Positions 1 to 4,903 of a stretch of DNA of 7,609 nucleotides are shown here, one piece after another. The position numbers were made by a program, and so were the translations under genes. The stretch is taken from assembly GCA_964508755.1 (NCBI GenBank), contig CAZDUZ010000042.1, positions 1 to 7,609 of the forward strand, in the 5' to 3' direction. The notes under the pieces were generated by a model. That model worked only from the letters and a program-made list of their open reading frames with translations, searched no databases and was not told the DNA's origin. How positions within the stretch are numbered: position 1 is the stretch's first letter; each line of letters starts with the position of its first letter. Source of the stretch: CAZDUZ01 sp964508755 (GTDB lineage: Bacteria; Patescibacteriota; Dojkabacteria; SC72; JAFGCJ01).

Positions 1-129
1 TGTTGGTTCAGAAATACATTTAACAAAGTTGGTCAGCGCTATGATATGGTTTGTATACTATTACAGGCGGGTCAGAAAGCAATTAATAAAACACGATCTC
101 TGGTTTCCATTGACCATTTGAACCGTTGA
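1..129 (+). CDS. Possible C-terminal tail of an unidentified gene cut by the window edge
   Basis: The first + frame is open from base 1 for 42 codons and stops at TGA 127-129. The translation (starting CWFRNTFNKVGQRYDMV) has a natural-looking composition with charged and aromatic residues, unlike a typical shadow frame. The start lies outside the window. If real, it converges with and overlaps the last 47 bases of the minus-strand gene ending at base 83. Bases 1-82 are blocked by stops on the minus strand, so only the + strand could be coding there. I do not recognise the family. Forty-two open codons can arise by chance in AT-rich DNA, so this is a weak call. Confidence 0.3.
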   Translation, partial: CWFRNTFNKVGQRYDMVCILLQAGQKAINKTRSLVSIDHLNR

Positions 130-997
130 AGATTGGGTCTTGATACCCACTCGAGATTATTGCGGATCGATTTTCGGGAGAATATTGAAAAATAAATGAG
201 GAATTAATGAAACAAGTATCATTCGGTTCAGGAGGATAATGACTTTTTTCTCCATTCTTGTTAACGAGGTCAACTTGGTAGACGGTGGGGTTAGAGGAAA
301 TTAATTCTTTTGATCCAGCATAACATCCCTGATACATACTCTGTGCCAATGTGTTGAGATCATTTTCATTTTCGATTGAATTGTAATTGATTCTAATATT
401 TGAATAAGGCCATAAGTTACTAGATCCTGGTGGAAGTCCTTCGTCCTTATAACCATTCATAAGTAGATCGAGACTGGTAGGAACTACTGTGCAAGTGGCC
501 CAATCAGTTTCAATTGTTCCTTCTTTTGTGAAAACATGTCTCACGATAACTGCAATTTCTGCTGATAAATAGAAAGAACTTTCACCAGGCACCTCATACA
601 CATTTATTGGTACTTTTATTAAATCAGAATTATTCATCTTTCCTTCGCATGAGGCATGCATTTTGTTGAATCGAGGATATCGTATCAGCCATTTACCGTT
701 TGAATGTATGTAGTAATTTGACTGGTCGTCAAAACTATCTGTCGGATTCCCATCATTCTGGGTTTCCTCTGTAGAAGTATTGTCTGAAGGTGTATCTACT
801 GTACTAGTGACTTGTGATTTTTGATCTTGGCATACATCACATTCTCTTTTGATCTTTATAAATATAATATATGCCGAAAGTCCTAAAATTAATGCTGAAA
901 GGAGAGCAACTAGGCTGTAAAGTTGAGTTCTTGTGAGATTTCCTTTATGGTCGGAAGCCTTTAGAGGAATCGAGGCTGCCTTTGGTGTTGTTTCCAT
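83..997 (-). CDS. Membrane-anchored extracytoplasmic protein of unknown function
   Basis: This 304-residue protein has a short basic N-terminus, one strong hydrophobic segment at about residues 27-48 (VALLSALILGLSAYIIFI), and a basic KIKR followed by a CxxC pair (CDVC). A Ser/Thr/Asp/Asn-rich linker at about residues 58-92 leads into a globular domain of about 210 residues. The plan is that of an uncleaved signal-anchor protein with an exported, linker-tethered domain; the CxxC and four later cysteines could form disulfides outside the cell. I do not recognise the C-terminal domain. The ATG is followed at once by a polar basic stretch suited to a signal anchor. No Shine-Dalgarno precedes it, and the nearest -10-like element (TATATT, about 20 nt upstream) is weak. 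Such single-anchor proteins with low-complexity linkers are common in Patescibacteria (general knowledge, not proof). Being a protein gene is secure; its role is unknown. Confidence 0.85.
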   Translation of the reverse strand: METTPKAASIPLKASDHKGNLTRTQLYSLVALLSALILGLSAYIIFIKIKRECDVCQDQKSQVTSTVDTPSDNTSTEETQNDGNPTDSFDDQSNYYIHSNGKWLIRYPRFNKMHASCEGKMNNSDLIKVPINVYEVPGESSFYLSAEIAVIVRHVFTKEGTIETDWATCTVVPTSLDLLMNGYKDEGLPPGSSNLWPYSNIRINYNSIENENDLNTLAQSMYQGCYAGSKELISSNPTVYQVDLVNKNGEKSHYPPEPNDTCFINSSFIFQYSPENRSAIISSGYQDPIFNGSNGQWKPEIVFY

Positions 998-1224
998 AAT
1001 TAGTGAAATCTAAACAATATATAATTCTGATTACTATCATACTACAAGCAGTAGTACCAAGAACGCAAGGTGGCAACTGTTTGAGATAGTTATCAGTTAC
1101 TTACTCTATCGGAATGCTTTTAAGGTTAATACCCATAACAAGCTGGTTTGTAAACCATTCTTAGCGGCTCATAGATAATTACAATATATATATAGTTTTG
1201 TCTTTACTATATTTTCAAAAATGT
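998..1224. other. AT-rich intergenic region upstream of the 1225-1253 promoter
   Basis: I see no convincing gene here; only very short ORFs occur on either strand. It holds a near-perfect palindrome, TGGTTTGTAAACCA (1144-1157, 6-bp arms, 2-nt spacer), which could be a regulator site. A run of alternating AT (about 1182-1193) lies some 30 bases before the -35 box and could act as an UP-like element for the downstream promoter. The left end must also contain the promoter of the minus-strand gene that starts at 997. Confidence 0.5.
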
Positions 1225-1253
1225 TTGACACCCTATAGCCTGTATAGGATAAT
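1225..1253 (+). promoter_or_regulatory. Near-consensus sigma-70-type promoter, rightward
   Basis: A perfect -35 box TTGACA (1225-1230) is followed after exactly 17 bp by GATAAT (1248-1253), five of six matches to TATAAT. An AT-rich tract lies upstream. Transcription would begin near 1260 and run right towards the small ORF at 1324 and the lipoprotein gene at 1575. It is the best-matching promoter in the window. Confidence 0.75.
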
Positions 1254-1257
1254 CCTA
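1232..1257. promoter_or_regulatory. Two overlapping inverted repeats inside the promoter (candidate operator)
   Basis: CCTATAgcctgTATAGG (1232-1248) has 6-bp arms and a 5-nt spacer and fills the -35/-10 spacer. TAGGATaATCCTA (1245-1257) has 6-bp arms and a 1-nt spacer and covers the -10 box. A protein bound to either would block RNA polymerase, so a repressor operator is the natural reading. The cognate regulator is unknown. The arms differ from the repeat next to the TrmB-like gene at 4834-4854. Confidence 0.5.
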
Positions 1258-1323
1258 ATAGCACAATTTTGTTTCCCCTGCCCCGTTTAAGATTTTGCGT
1301 AGTACCTTAACAAAGAGGTATGT

Positions 1324-1497
1324 ATGAAATTACAAAGAATGTGCACGACTTTTCTATGTCTCAAGGGCTTCCTTCAGAGGAATGTTCTCCTTTCCTTCGA
1401 GGATATGATTACACCTGTAGCAATTGTTAATGAAAACTCTAAAAAAGTAATCGTATTCTTGCTGGAAAGGAGAAAAGGACCTACCAAGTTCAGCTAG
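1324..1497 (+). CDS. Small ORF of 57 residues downstream of the strong promoter
   Basis: ATG 1324 is preceded by AAAGAGG (1312-1318) with 5-nt spacing, a good ribosome binding site, and lies about 64 nt after the predicted transcription start. The product (MKLQRMCTTFLCLKGFLQRN...) ends at TAG 1495-1497. It is mildly hydrophobic at the N-terminus and basic at the C-terminus, and I do not recognise it. It would be the first gene of a transcript continuing 77 nt further to the lipoprotein gene. It could instead be a leader peptide or chance. An antisense ORF covers most of the same DNA (1354-1560); promoter and binding-site evidence favours this strand, while the antisense translation looks somewhat more protein-like. 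Confidence 0.4.
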   Translation: MKLQRMCTTFLCLKGFLQRNVLLSFEDMITPVAIVNENSKKVIVFLLERRKGPTKFS

Positions 1498-1560
1498 GTA
1501 GAACATCCTTGAAAGACGCCTAAACAAAGGCGAAGCTGATGAGATAGCTTCAAGTATCAC
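1354..1560 (-). CDS. Alternative antisense small ORF of 68 residues
   Basis: This ORF would start at GTG 1560 and end at TAG 1354-1356. The predicted peptide has plausible composition: an aromatic/acidic segment (EYDYFFRVFINNCYRCNHIL) with a CxxC-like pair and a charged tail (EGKENIPLKEALET). Against it, there is no Shine-Dalgarno before the GTG, no promoter is visible, and its start sits only 14 nt from the oppositely oriented lipoprotein start. It lies at the border where base composition switches from AT-rich to GC-rich, so it could be the remnant of a gene interrupted when the GC-rich segment arrived. It and the ORF at 1324-1497 are unlikely both to be real. Confidence 0.3.
   Translation of the reverse strand: MILEAISSASPLFRRLSRMFYLAELGRSFSPFQQEYDYFFRVFINNCYRCNHILEGKENIPLKEALET
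1517..1551 (+). promoter_or_regulatory. Tandem small hairpins just upstream of the lipoprotein start
   Basis: CGCCT (1517-1521) pairs with AGGCG (1528-1532) around a 6-nt loop. GAAGCT (1532-1537) pairs with AGCTTC (1546-1551) around an 8-nt loop. The second ends 11 nt before the ribosome binding site at 1562. Adjacent stems in a transcribed leader could affect translation. I could not match them to a known riboswitch class, so function is inference. Confidence 0.35.
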
Positions 1561-1561
1561 G

Positions 1562-1568
1562 AAGGGAG
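1562..1568 (+). promoter_or_regulatory. Canonical ribosome binding site of the lipoprotein gene
   Basis: AAGGGAG lies 6 nt before ATG 1575 and fixes the start. It is notable because the confidently native genes in the window lack a strong site: two appear leaderless and the TrmB-like gene has only a close, weak AAGG. Confidence 0.7.
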
Positions 1569-1574
1569 TTTCTC

Positions 1575-2276
1575 ATGAACCTCAGGCCGATAAAGGTGCT
1601 TGTCACCATGTTCCTTGCCTTCAGCATGCTCGTCACGATGGGCTGCCCCTCCACTACGCCGACCCCAGCTCCGGCGGATGGCTGTACATGCTATGTTTCC
1701 CAGCAGGGGAACATGGCGAGTCAGTCCATACAATGCTACCGAGGAGGTACTTACGTGGATGGGGCCACTCAATGTCCAAACTCCTACCCGCCGCAACTGG
1801 AGAAGGCGAAACGGATGGAGCAGAAGTCGGACGAGCAGTGGCGGGCGATAGTCACGTTTTTCGACCCCAATGCTGCTGGCGTCGCTCCTCCGACCCAAAG
1901 CCAGGACCTCTCCGCCTGGCAGGCGAAGGGACTCCCGACGTACAGCAGCCGGGAGCAGGCCCAGTCGGAAGTCGCTCGCGACTTCTACAACACCGACACC
2001 CAGTTCCGGGTCGCGGTCGATACTGGCCAGATCCTGGAGAAGGGGAAATGGGTGTTGATAGGCGGAGGCGGAGTGGCTGTCGAGGCTGCCCTGATCAAGG
2101 TTGCAAGTGTGTATGCAGCAGCAACATGGTCGGGGCTCGCCGTAGTGGCTGTGGGTGCTGGAGCCCTCGTGGGAGTCGCGATCATCGTGGTTGCAGTGTG
2201 GAACCTGGTGACAGGAGCCATAATGCCGCTAAACACGGTCGTGATGTTCCTCGAGGAACGGTGGAGGGAGACGTAG
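1575..2276 (+). CDS. Putative lipoprotein with C-terminal membrane segment, GC-rich and probably acquired
   Basis: This 233-residue protein begins with a basic then hydrophobic signal peptide ending in LVTMGC, so Cys24 is the likely lipidated residue; the lipobox is imperfect because -3 is Thr rather than Leu. A Pro/Thr linker (residues 25-34) leads to a small Cys-containing segment (Cys37, 39, 54, 67), then a polar helical middle region at about 75-155. A Gly/Ala/Val-rich hydrophobic C-terminal part (about 158-220) probably crosses the membrane once or twice. The short tail EERWRET is charged. I recognise no family. By hand count, 41/60 bases are G or C at 1861-1920 and 35/60 at 1981-2040, against 18/60 at 2641-2700 and 26/60 at 5041-5100. 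Composition, codon choice and the strong ribosome binding site all differ from neighbours, pointing to recent transfer or, less likely, chimeric assembly. Other long frames here reflect the GC bias. Confidence 0.75.
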   Translation: MNLRPIKVLVTMFLAFSMLVTMGCPSTTPTPAPADGCTCYVSQQGNMASQSIQCYRGGTYVDGATQCPNSYPPQLEKAKRMEQKSDEQWRAIVTFFDPNAAGVAPPTQSQDLSAWQAKGLPTYSSREQAQSEVARDFYNTDTQFRVAVDTGQILEKGKWVLIGGGGVAVEAALIKVASVYAAATWSGLAVVAVGAGALVGVAIIVVAVWNLVTGAIMPLNTVVMFLEERWRET

Positions 2277-2286
2277 AAGGTCAAAT

Positions 2287-2348
2287 CCCAAGGGGCAAGG
2301 TCAGTAGTGAACAGCTGCTGTGTAAGCAGAAAAACCTTGCCCTTTGGG
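2287..2348 (+). terminator. Large hairpin after the lipoprotein gene, possible terminator
   Basis: The arms 2287-2301 (CCCAAGGGGCAAGGT) and 2334-2348 (ACCTTGCCCTTTGGG) pair over 15 positions with one G-U. The 32-nt loop contains its own 5-bp stem (CTGCT/AGCAG). It lies 11 bases after the stop codon. There is no T-run after it, so it is not a standard intrinsic terminator; it could protect the 3' end of the mRNA, or be an end structure of a mobile cassette. Confidence 0.5.
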
Positions 2349-2359
2349 AGAAAACCTTG
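2331..2359 (+). repeat. Short direct repeat AAAACCTTG, two copies 20 bp apart
   Basis: AAAACCTTG occurs at 2331-2339 and 2351-2359. The first copy forms part of the right hairpin arm, so the left arm's CAAGGT (2296-2301) could pair with either copy, giving two alternative folds. It lies at the right limit of the GC-rich segment. Confidence 0.5.
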
Positions 2360-2553
2360 TTTCGAATACTGTAATTCTCAATTAATTTATCGAAAGTTCT
2401 ATGAAGTAATTGATTGAAAAACAATAATAGTTAGAGTATCTTAAATTATAGTGCTAATGGTGAATTCGATAATTGATAAAAAGAATACAATCGTGTAACT
2501 CGGTTACTGTTAACACTCGTTGTTAGTTCATATAACTTTTCAATGTATATCTG
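2360..2553. other. AT-rich spacer with no clear feature
   Basis: Composition drops abruptly back to AT-rich here. No promoter of good quality was found. A short open frame without a start, from about 2479 to a TAG at 2615-2617, encodes a hydrophobic stretch (RLLLTLVVSSYNF) that runs into the next ORF in another frame; see the entry at 2554. Confidence 0.4.
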
Positions 2554-2787
2554 GTGGAAACAAGAAAACTTGCTCTTTGTGAATACTTGTCTTTTGGATT
2601 TATTTCTCCAGGAATAGCTTATGCGGGGATGATTGGAAAAGAAACGATTTCTTTTGGAGTTTATACTGCTCCTGCATACTTTTCTTACAATATCTATATT
2701 CCAATTACTCAGAACTCTTTTACATTTGGAAATAAAAAGATAGAAATTCTAAACTACACCTCCGACACGGTGGAAATTCGTTACTAA
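2554..2787 (+). CDS. Small hypothetical ORF, 77 residues, possibly a gene remnant
   Basis: The frame is open from 2536 after a TAA and could start at GTG 2554, which has no ribosome binding site. The product is rich in aromatic and hydrophobic residues (for example SFGVYTAPAYFSYNIYIPIT) and ends NYTSDTVEIRY. This resembles the tail of an exported or beta-rich protein more than a full gene. Just upstream, another + frame (about 2479-2617) encodes a signal-peptide-like stretch and overlaps this one, so the two may be halves of a frameshifted gene. I do not recognise it. The true N-terminus is uncertain. Confidence 0.35.
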   Translation: METRKLALCEYLSFGFISPGIAYAGMIGKETISFGVYTAPAYFSYNIYIPITQNSFTFGNKKIEILNYTSDTVEIRY

Positions 2788-2891
2788 TCTGAGGTAAACA
2801 TGAAATAGTACTGGATATTGATTTAACTCTATAGTTTAAGATCGAACGTCATACTTCCTCAGTTTTAGTCCTGTATGTGAAAAACTTGCTG

Positions 2892-3447
2892 TCATCCCAC
2901 CTTCCCTAAATCCTCCAGAAACTCATCGACATACTCTTCTTTCGTTGCCCATGATGTTACTAGACGTATAGATGATGTACCCTCCCCTGCTTTGTCCCAA
3001 ACGTAAAATCCGTAATTTTCTTGCAGCGTTTCAATTACGGCATCAGGAAATATTGGAAAAATCTGATTAGTGTGAGATTCTGTTAAAAATGTAAATCCTC
3101 GCTCTCGAATGCCAGTGGTAAGTTTTGAAGCCATTGCGTTTGCATGTTGTGCAAGTTCGATATATAAACCATCTCGGAAAAGTTCTCTGAACTGAAGTCC
3201 CAGGAGTCTACCTTTCGCGAGTAATCCTCCTCGCTGCTTGATATGTCTTCGAAATTCAGGTTTTAAGGAGTTATTAATAATTACGATTGCCTCTCCCAGA
3301 AGCGCTCCATTTTTCGTTCCACCGATATAGAACATATCTGCATACTGAACGATACTTGAAAACCCAAGATCTGAATTCTCAACAGCTAAAGCAGATCCAA
3401 GTCGTGCTCCATCGATGTAAAGATACAAATTGTTATCTGAGCAAAAG
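2892..3447 (-). CDS. Threonine aldolase family PLP enzyme, C-terminal half (5' end lost in the gap)
   Basis: The frame is open from the N-run and encodes 184 residues of a fold-type I PLP enzyme of the beta-eliminating lyase/threonine aldolase group, which splits threonine or allo-threonine into glycine and acetaldehyde in the cytoplasm. YIDGARLG (Asp codon 3411-3413) carries the Asp that contacts the PLP pyridine nitrogen and the conserved Arg. GGTKNGALLG (Lys codon 3312-3314) holds the expected Schiff-base lysine. The C-terminal small domain follows, with TSWATKEEYVDEFLEDL near the end. Whole enzymes are about 330-350 residues, so roughly 150-165 are missing. The TTG at 3428 is internal; residues before it (FCSDNN) fit the same frame, so it is not the true start. 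L- versus low-specificity type cannot be told. The unknown ORF across the gap may or may not be its real neighbour. Confidence 0.88.
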
Positions 3448-3547
3448 NNNNNNNNNNNNNNNNNNNNNNNNNNNNNNNNNNNNNNNNNNNNNNNNNNNNN
3501 NNNNNNNNNNNNNNNNNNNNNNNNNNNNNNNNNNNNNNNNNNNNNNN
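3448..3547. other. Assembly gap of 100 N
   Basis: Exactly 100 undetermined bases. A round 100 is the usual placeholder for a gap of unknown size. The missing aldolase part alone should need about 450-500 nt, so the nominal length is probably not real, and linkage across it is only as good as the scaffolding. Confidence 0.95.
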
Positions 3548-3951
3548 TTCATTTCTTCTTCAGAAAGGGGAGCACTTGGGGGAGGAGCATCCTTGCGTCT
3601 AAGCATCCATGCTGTTTCATCCCAGATTCTAATGACGGTGGTAAGAGGAATGCCGAATTCTTTGCAGTGTTGTTGAATATGGGTTCCTGCTGAGACAATT
3701 TGTGCTTCTGTCGGACTAAAATCTACACCTTTCTCATAGGTACCTTCTCCTGCGGTAAGTTCTATTGCAAGTTGTGCACTATCTGTAAATATTGCTTTGC
3801 CTACTCTGACTTCGCGATCTTCAGCATCAGGAATTGCAAATACTCGGTGTGTAATGTCTAATCCGACTTCACACAATTGTCTCATTCGCTCTTGATTAAC
3901 TCCCTCGGGAATATCTGAATAAGGTAATTGAAGATCAGCTATAGGTGACAT
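3548..3951 (-). CDS. Unknown protein, N-terminal 134 residues, 3' end lost in the gap
   Basis: The ATG at 3949-3951 sits exactly one leaderless spacing below a TATAAT box, which supports this start. The protein reads MSPIADLQLPYSDIPEGVNQ..., is acidic and mostly helical in character, and ends before the gap at a Pro-rich, acidic stretch (DAPPPSAPLSEEEM). No signal peptide or membrane segment is seen. A segment around residues 88-116 (THIQQHCKEFGIPLTTVIRI onward) has a helix-turn-helix-like rhythm, but I cannot assign a family. A reading that continues through the N-run into the far side ends LLLR at once; that is an artefact, because the far side is coding for the aldolase in a different frame. 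Confidence 0.75.
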
Positions 3952-3958
3952 GCTTGAA

Positions 3959-3964
3959 ATTATA
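3959..3964 (-). promoter_or_regulatory. Extended -10 promoter giving a leaderless mRNA
   Basis: On the minus strand TATAAT (revcomp of 3959-3964) is preceded by TGC, forming the extended -10 motif TGnTATAAT. No good -35 is found at 17 bp, as allowed for extended -10 promoters. Seven bases separate the box from the ATG at 3951, so transcription should start at or next to the start codon. Confidence 0.7.
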
Positions 3965-4039
3965 GCATACCTCTAGCACTTTTCCTTTCAAAGGACTTCC
4001 CCTCATAAAATGAAATTTTGTGTTTTTAACAGGATTACT

Positions 4040-4807
4040 TTAGGCACCTATCACCACTGCTCTTTTCCACAAGTTTTCAAATATACTCATCTGAATGTCT
4101 ACAAACTCCTGATTCTCGATTTCAAGGCCAAATAGCGTATTTGATTTATAAAATGATATTGCGAAAATATTGTCGTACATATAGATATCCCCTGCTATTG
4201 CTAATTCTGACCAGGGCAAGAATCGTACTTCAAGGGGATAATCAGAAAGGTATTTTATGATGCTATCTTGTCGTTCTTCGTTGACAATGACATGATCTCT
4301 CGGACCTCGAATTCGAGCCTCTTGCAGATGTGCCATAATGAATTTGTCGGGCAAATGCTCATTTCGATCAAACGCTGAATATCCATACATCTCTTTTTTC
4401 TTTGCCTTTAACGTGTTCCAGATGAGTTGCTCTAAACCTTTCTGCCCGGGAAAGTACCGTACGTCAGTTGAGAAATTTGTGTTTTTTGTAGAATTAATGA
4501 AATCTTGAGTAAGTTGAAGCGACTTTTCAATTTCATCTGCTTCCTGGCGTTTCTGGCGTGCAAGATGAGCAAGATCTTCCGGTGATATTGCGTCTATATG
4601 CTTTGAACTTTTATCTGACGCTATCCAAGTAAGAAAACCTGCCTTTACCATTTGATTTACTAATCCATATGTTGTACTTCGTGATATCTGTAGATCTTTT
4701 GCGATTTTATATACCGATTGATTGCCATTTTGTAATAGATGAATGTAAATTCTCCCTTCATTCTGGTTCAAACCTAGTTTTGAGAAGGTGTTCTTGTGAA
4801 TAATCAT
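4040..4807 (-). CDS. TrmB-family transcriptional regulator
   Basis: This 255-residue protein has the TrmB layout. Residues about 8-62 are a winged helix-turn-helix (LGLNQNEGRIYIHLLQNG, then the recognition helix in ISRSTTYGLVNQMVKAGFL). A coiled-coil linker spans about 75-107. The C-terminal effector domain (about 115-250) contains VRYFPGQKGLEQLIWNTL and EMYGYSAF, as is typical of these regulators. The DNA-binding part is confident. The ligand is unknown: archaeal TrmB proteins sense sugars, but bacterial members of this architecture are mostly uncharacterised. ATG 4805-4807 has only a close, weak binding site (AAGG, about 4 nt away). The gene is divergent from the PNPOx-family gene, with 96 bp between them carrying a 7-7-7 inverted repeat, so self-regulation and control of that gene are likely (inference). 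Confidence 0.88.
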   Translation of the reverse strand: MIIHKNTFSKLGLNQNEGRIYIHLLQNGNQSVYKIAKDLQISRSTTYGLVNQMVKAGFLTWIASDKSSKHIDAISPEDLAHLARQKRQEADEIEKSLQLTQDFINSTKNTNFSTDVRYFPGQKGLEQLIWNTLKAKKKEMYGYSAFDRNEHLPDKFIMAHLQEARIRGPRDHVIVNEERQDSIIKYLSDYPLEVRFLPWSELAIAGDIYMYDNIFAISFYKSNTLFGLEIENQEFVDIQMSIFENLWKRAVVIGA

Positions 4808-4833
4808 GATCCCTTCATTTTTTAAAAAATTGG

Positions 4834-4854
4834 AACGACGAATTAGGCGTCGTT
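4834..4854. promoter_or_regulatory. Inverted repeat in the divergent control region (candidate TrmB operator)
   Basis: AACGACG (4834-4840) and CGTCGTT (4848-4854) are perfect 7-bp arms separated by 7 nt (AATTAGG), so the half-site centres are 14 bp apart. The repeat lies between the two divergent starts, upstream of the -35 of the + gene and close to the likely start of the regulator transcript. A fully palindromic TAACGTTA (4869-4876) lies nearby. Confidence 0.55.
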
Positions 4855-4867
4855 AAGCGACTATATT

Positions 4868-4896
4868 TTAACGTTATTCTTATGGGATTGTATAGT
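4868..4896 (+). promoter_or_regulatory. Promoter of the PNPOx-family gene, leaderless type
   Basis: TTAACG (4868-4873) as -35, 17 bp, then TATAGT (4891-4896) as -10. Seven bases lie between the -10 and ATG 4904, the same distance as in the gene starting at 3951, so transcription should begin at the start codon. Confidence 0.6.
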
Positions 4897-4903
4897 CCTT
4901 TTT

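Noticed and set aside
1536..1565. Hammerhead ribozyme-like core: CTGATGAG (1536-1543), a GATA/TATC pair, then CGAA (1560-1563).
   Set aside because: Two extra bases lie between the would-be stem II and GAA, and no flanking segments form stems I and III with a cleavage triplet. The match looks accidental.
1498..1574. Riboswitch in the lipoprotein leader, considered because of ACGC/GGC stems resembling c-di-GMP aptamers.
   Set aside because: The conserved core bases and the second long stem of that class are absent; only two small hairpins remain.
1688..2374. Long alternative + frame (228 codons) and other long frames inside the lipoprotein gene.
   Set aside because: They are Arg/Gly/Pro-rich shadow frames typical of GC-rich DNA. 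Only the 1575 frame has a signal peptide and a ribosome binding site.
1500..2375. GC-rich segment as an integron cassette or insertion sequence.
   Set aside because: No transposase or integrase, no recognisable attC core sites, and no terminal inverted repeats or target duplication were found at its borders.
2789..2862. CTGAGG (2789-2794) and CCTCAG (2857-2862) as a bidirectional terminator between convergent genes.
   Set aside because: Six base pairs around a 62-nt loop with no stable inner stem is not convincing.
3433..3951. A single 172-codon reading that spans the N-run and ends LLLR.
   Set aside because: The frame past the gap is the aldolase in a different register, so the join and its stop are artefacts of placeholder Ns.
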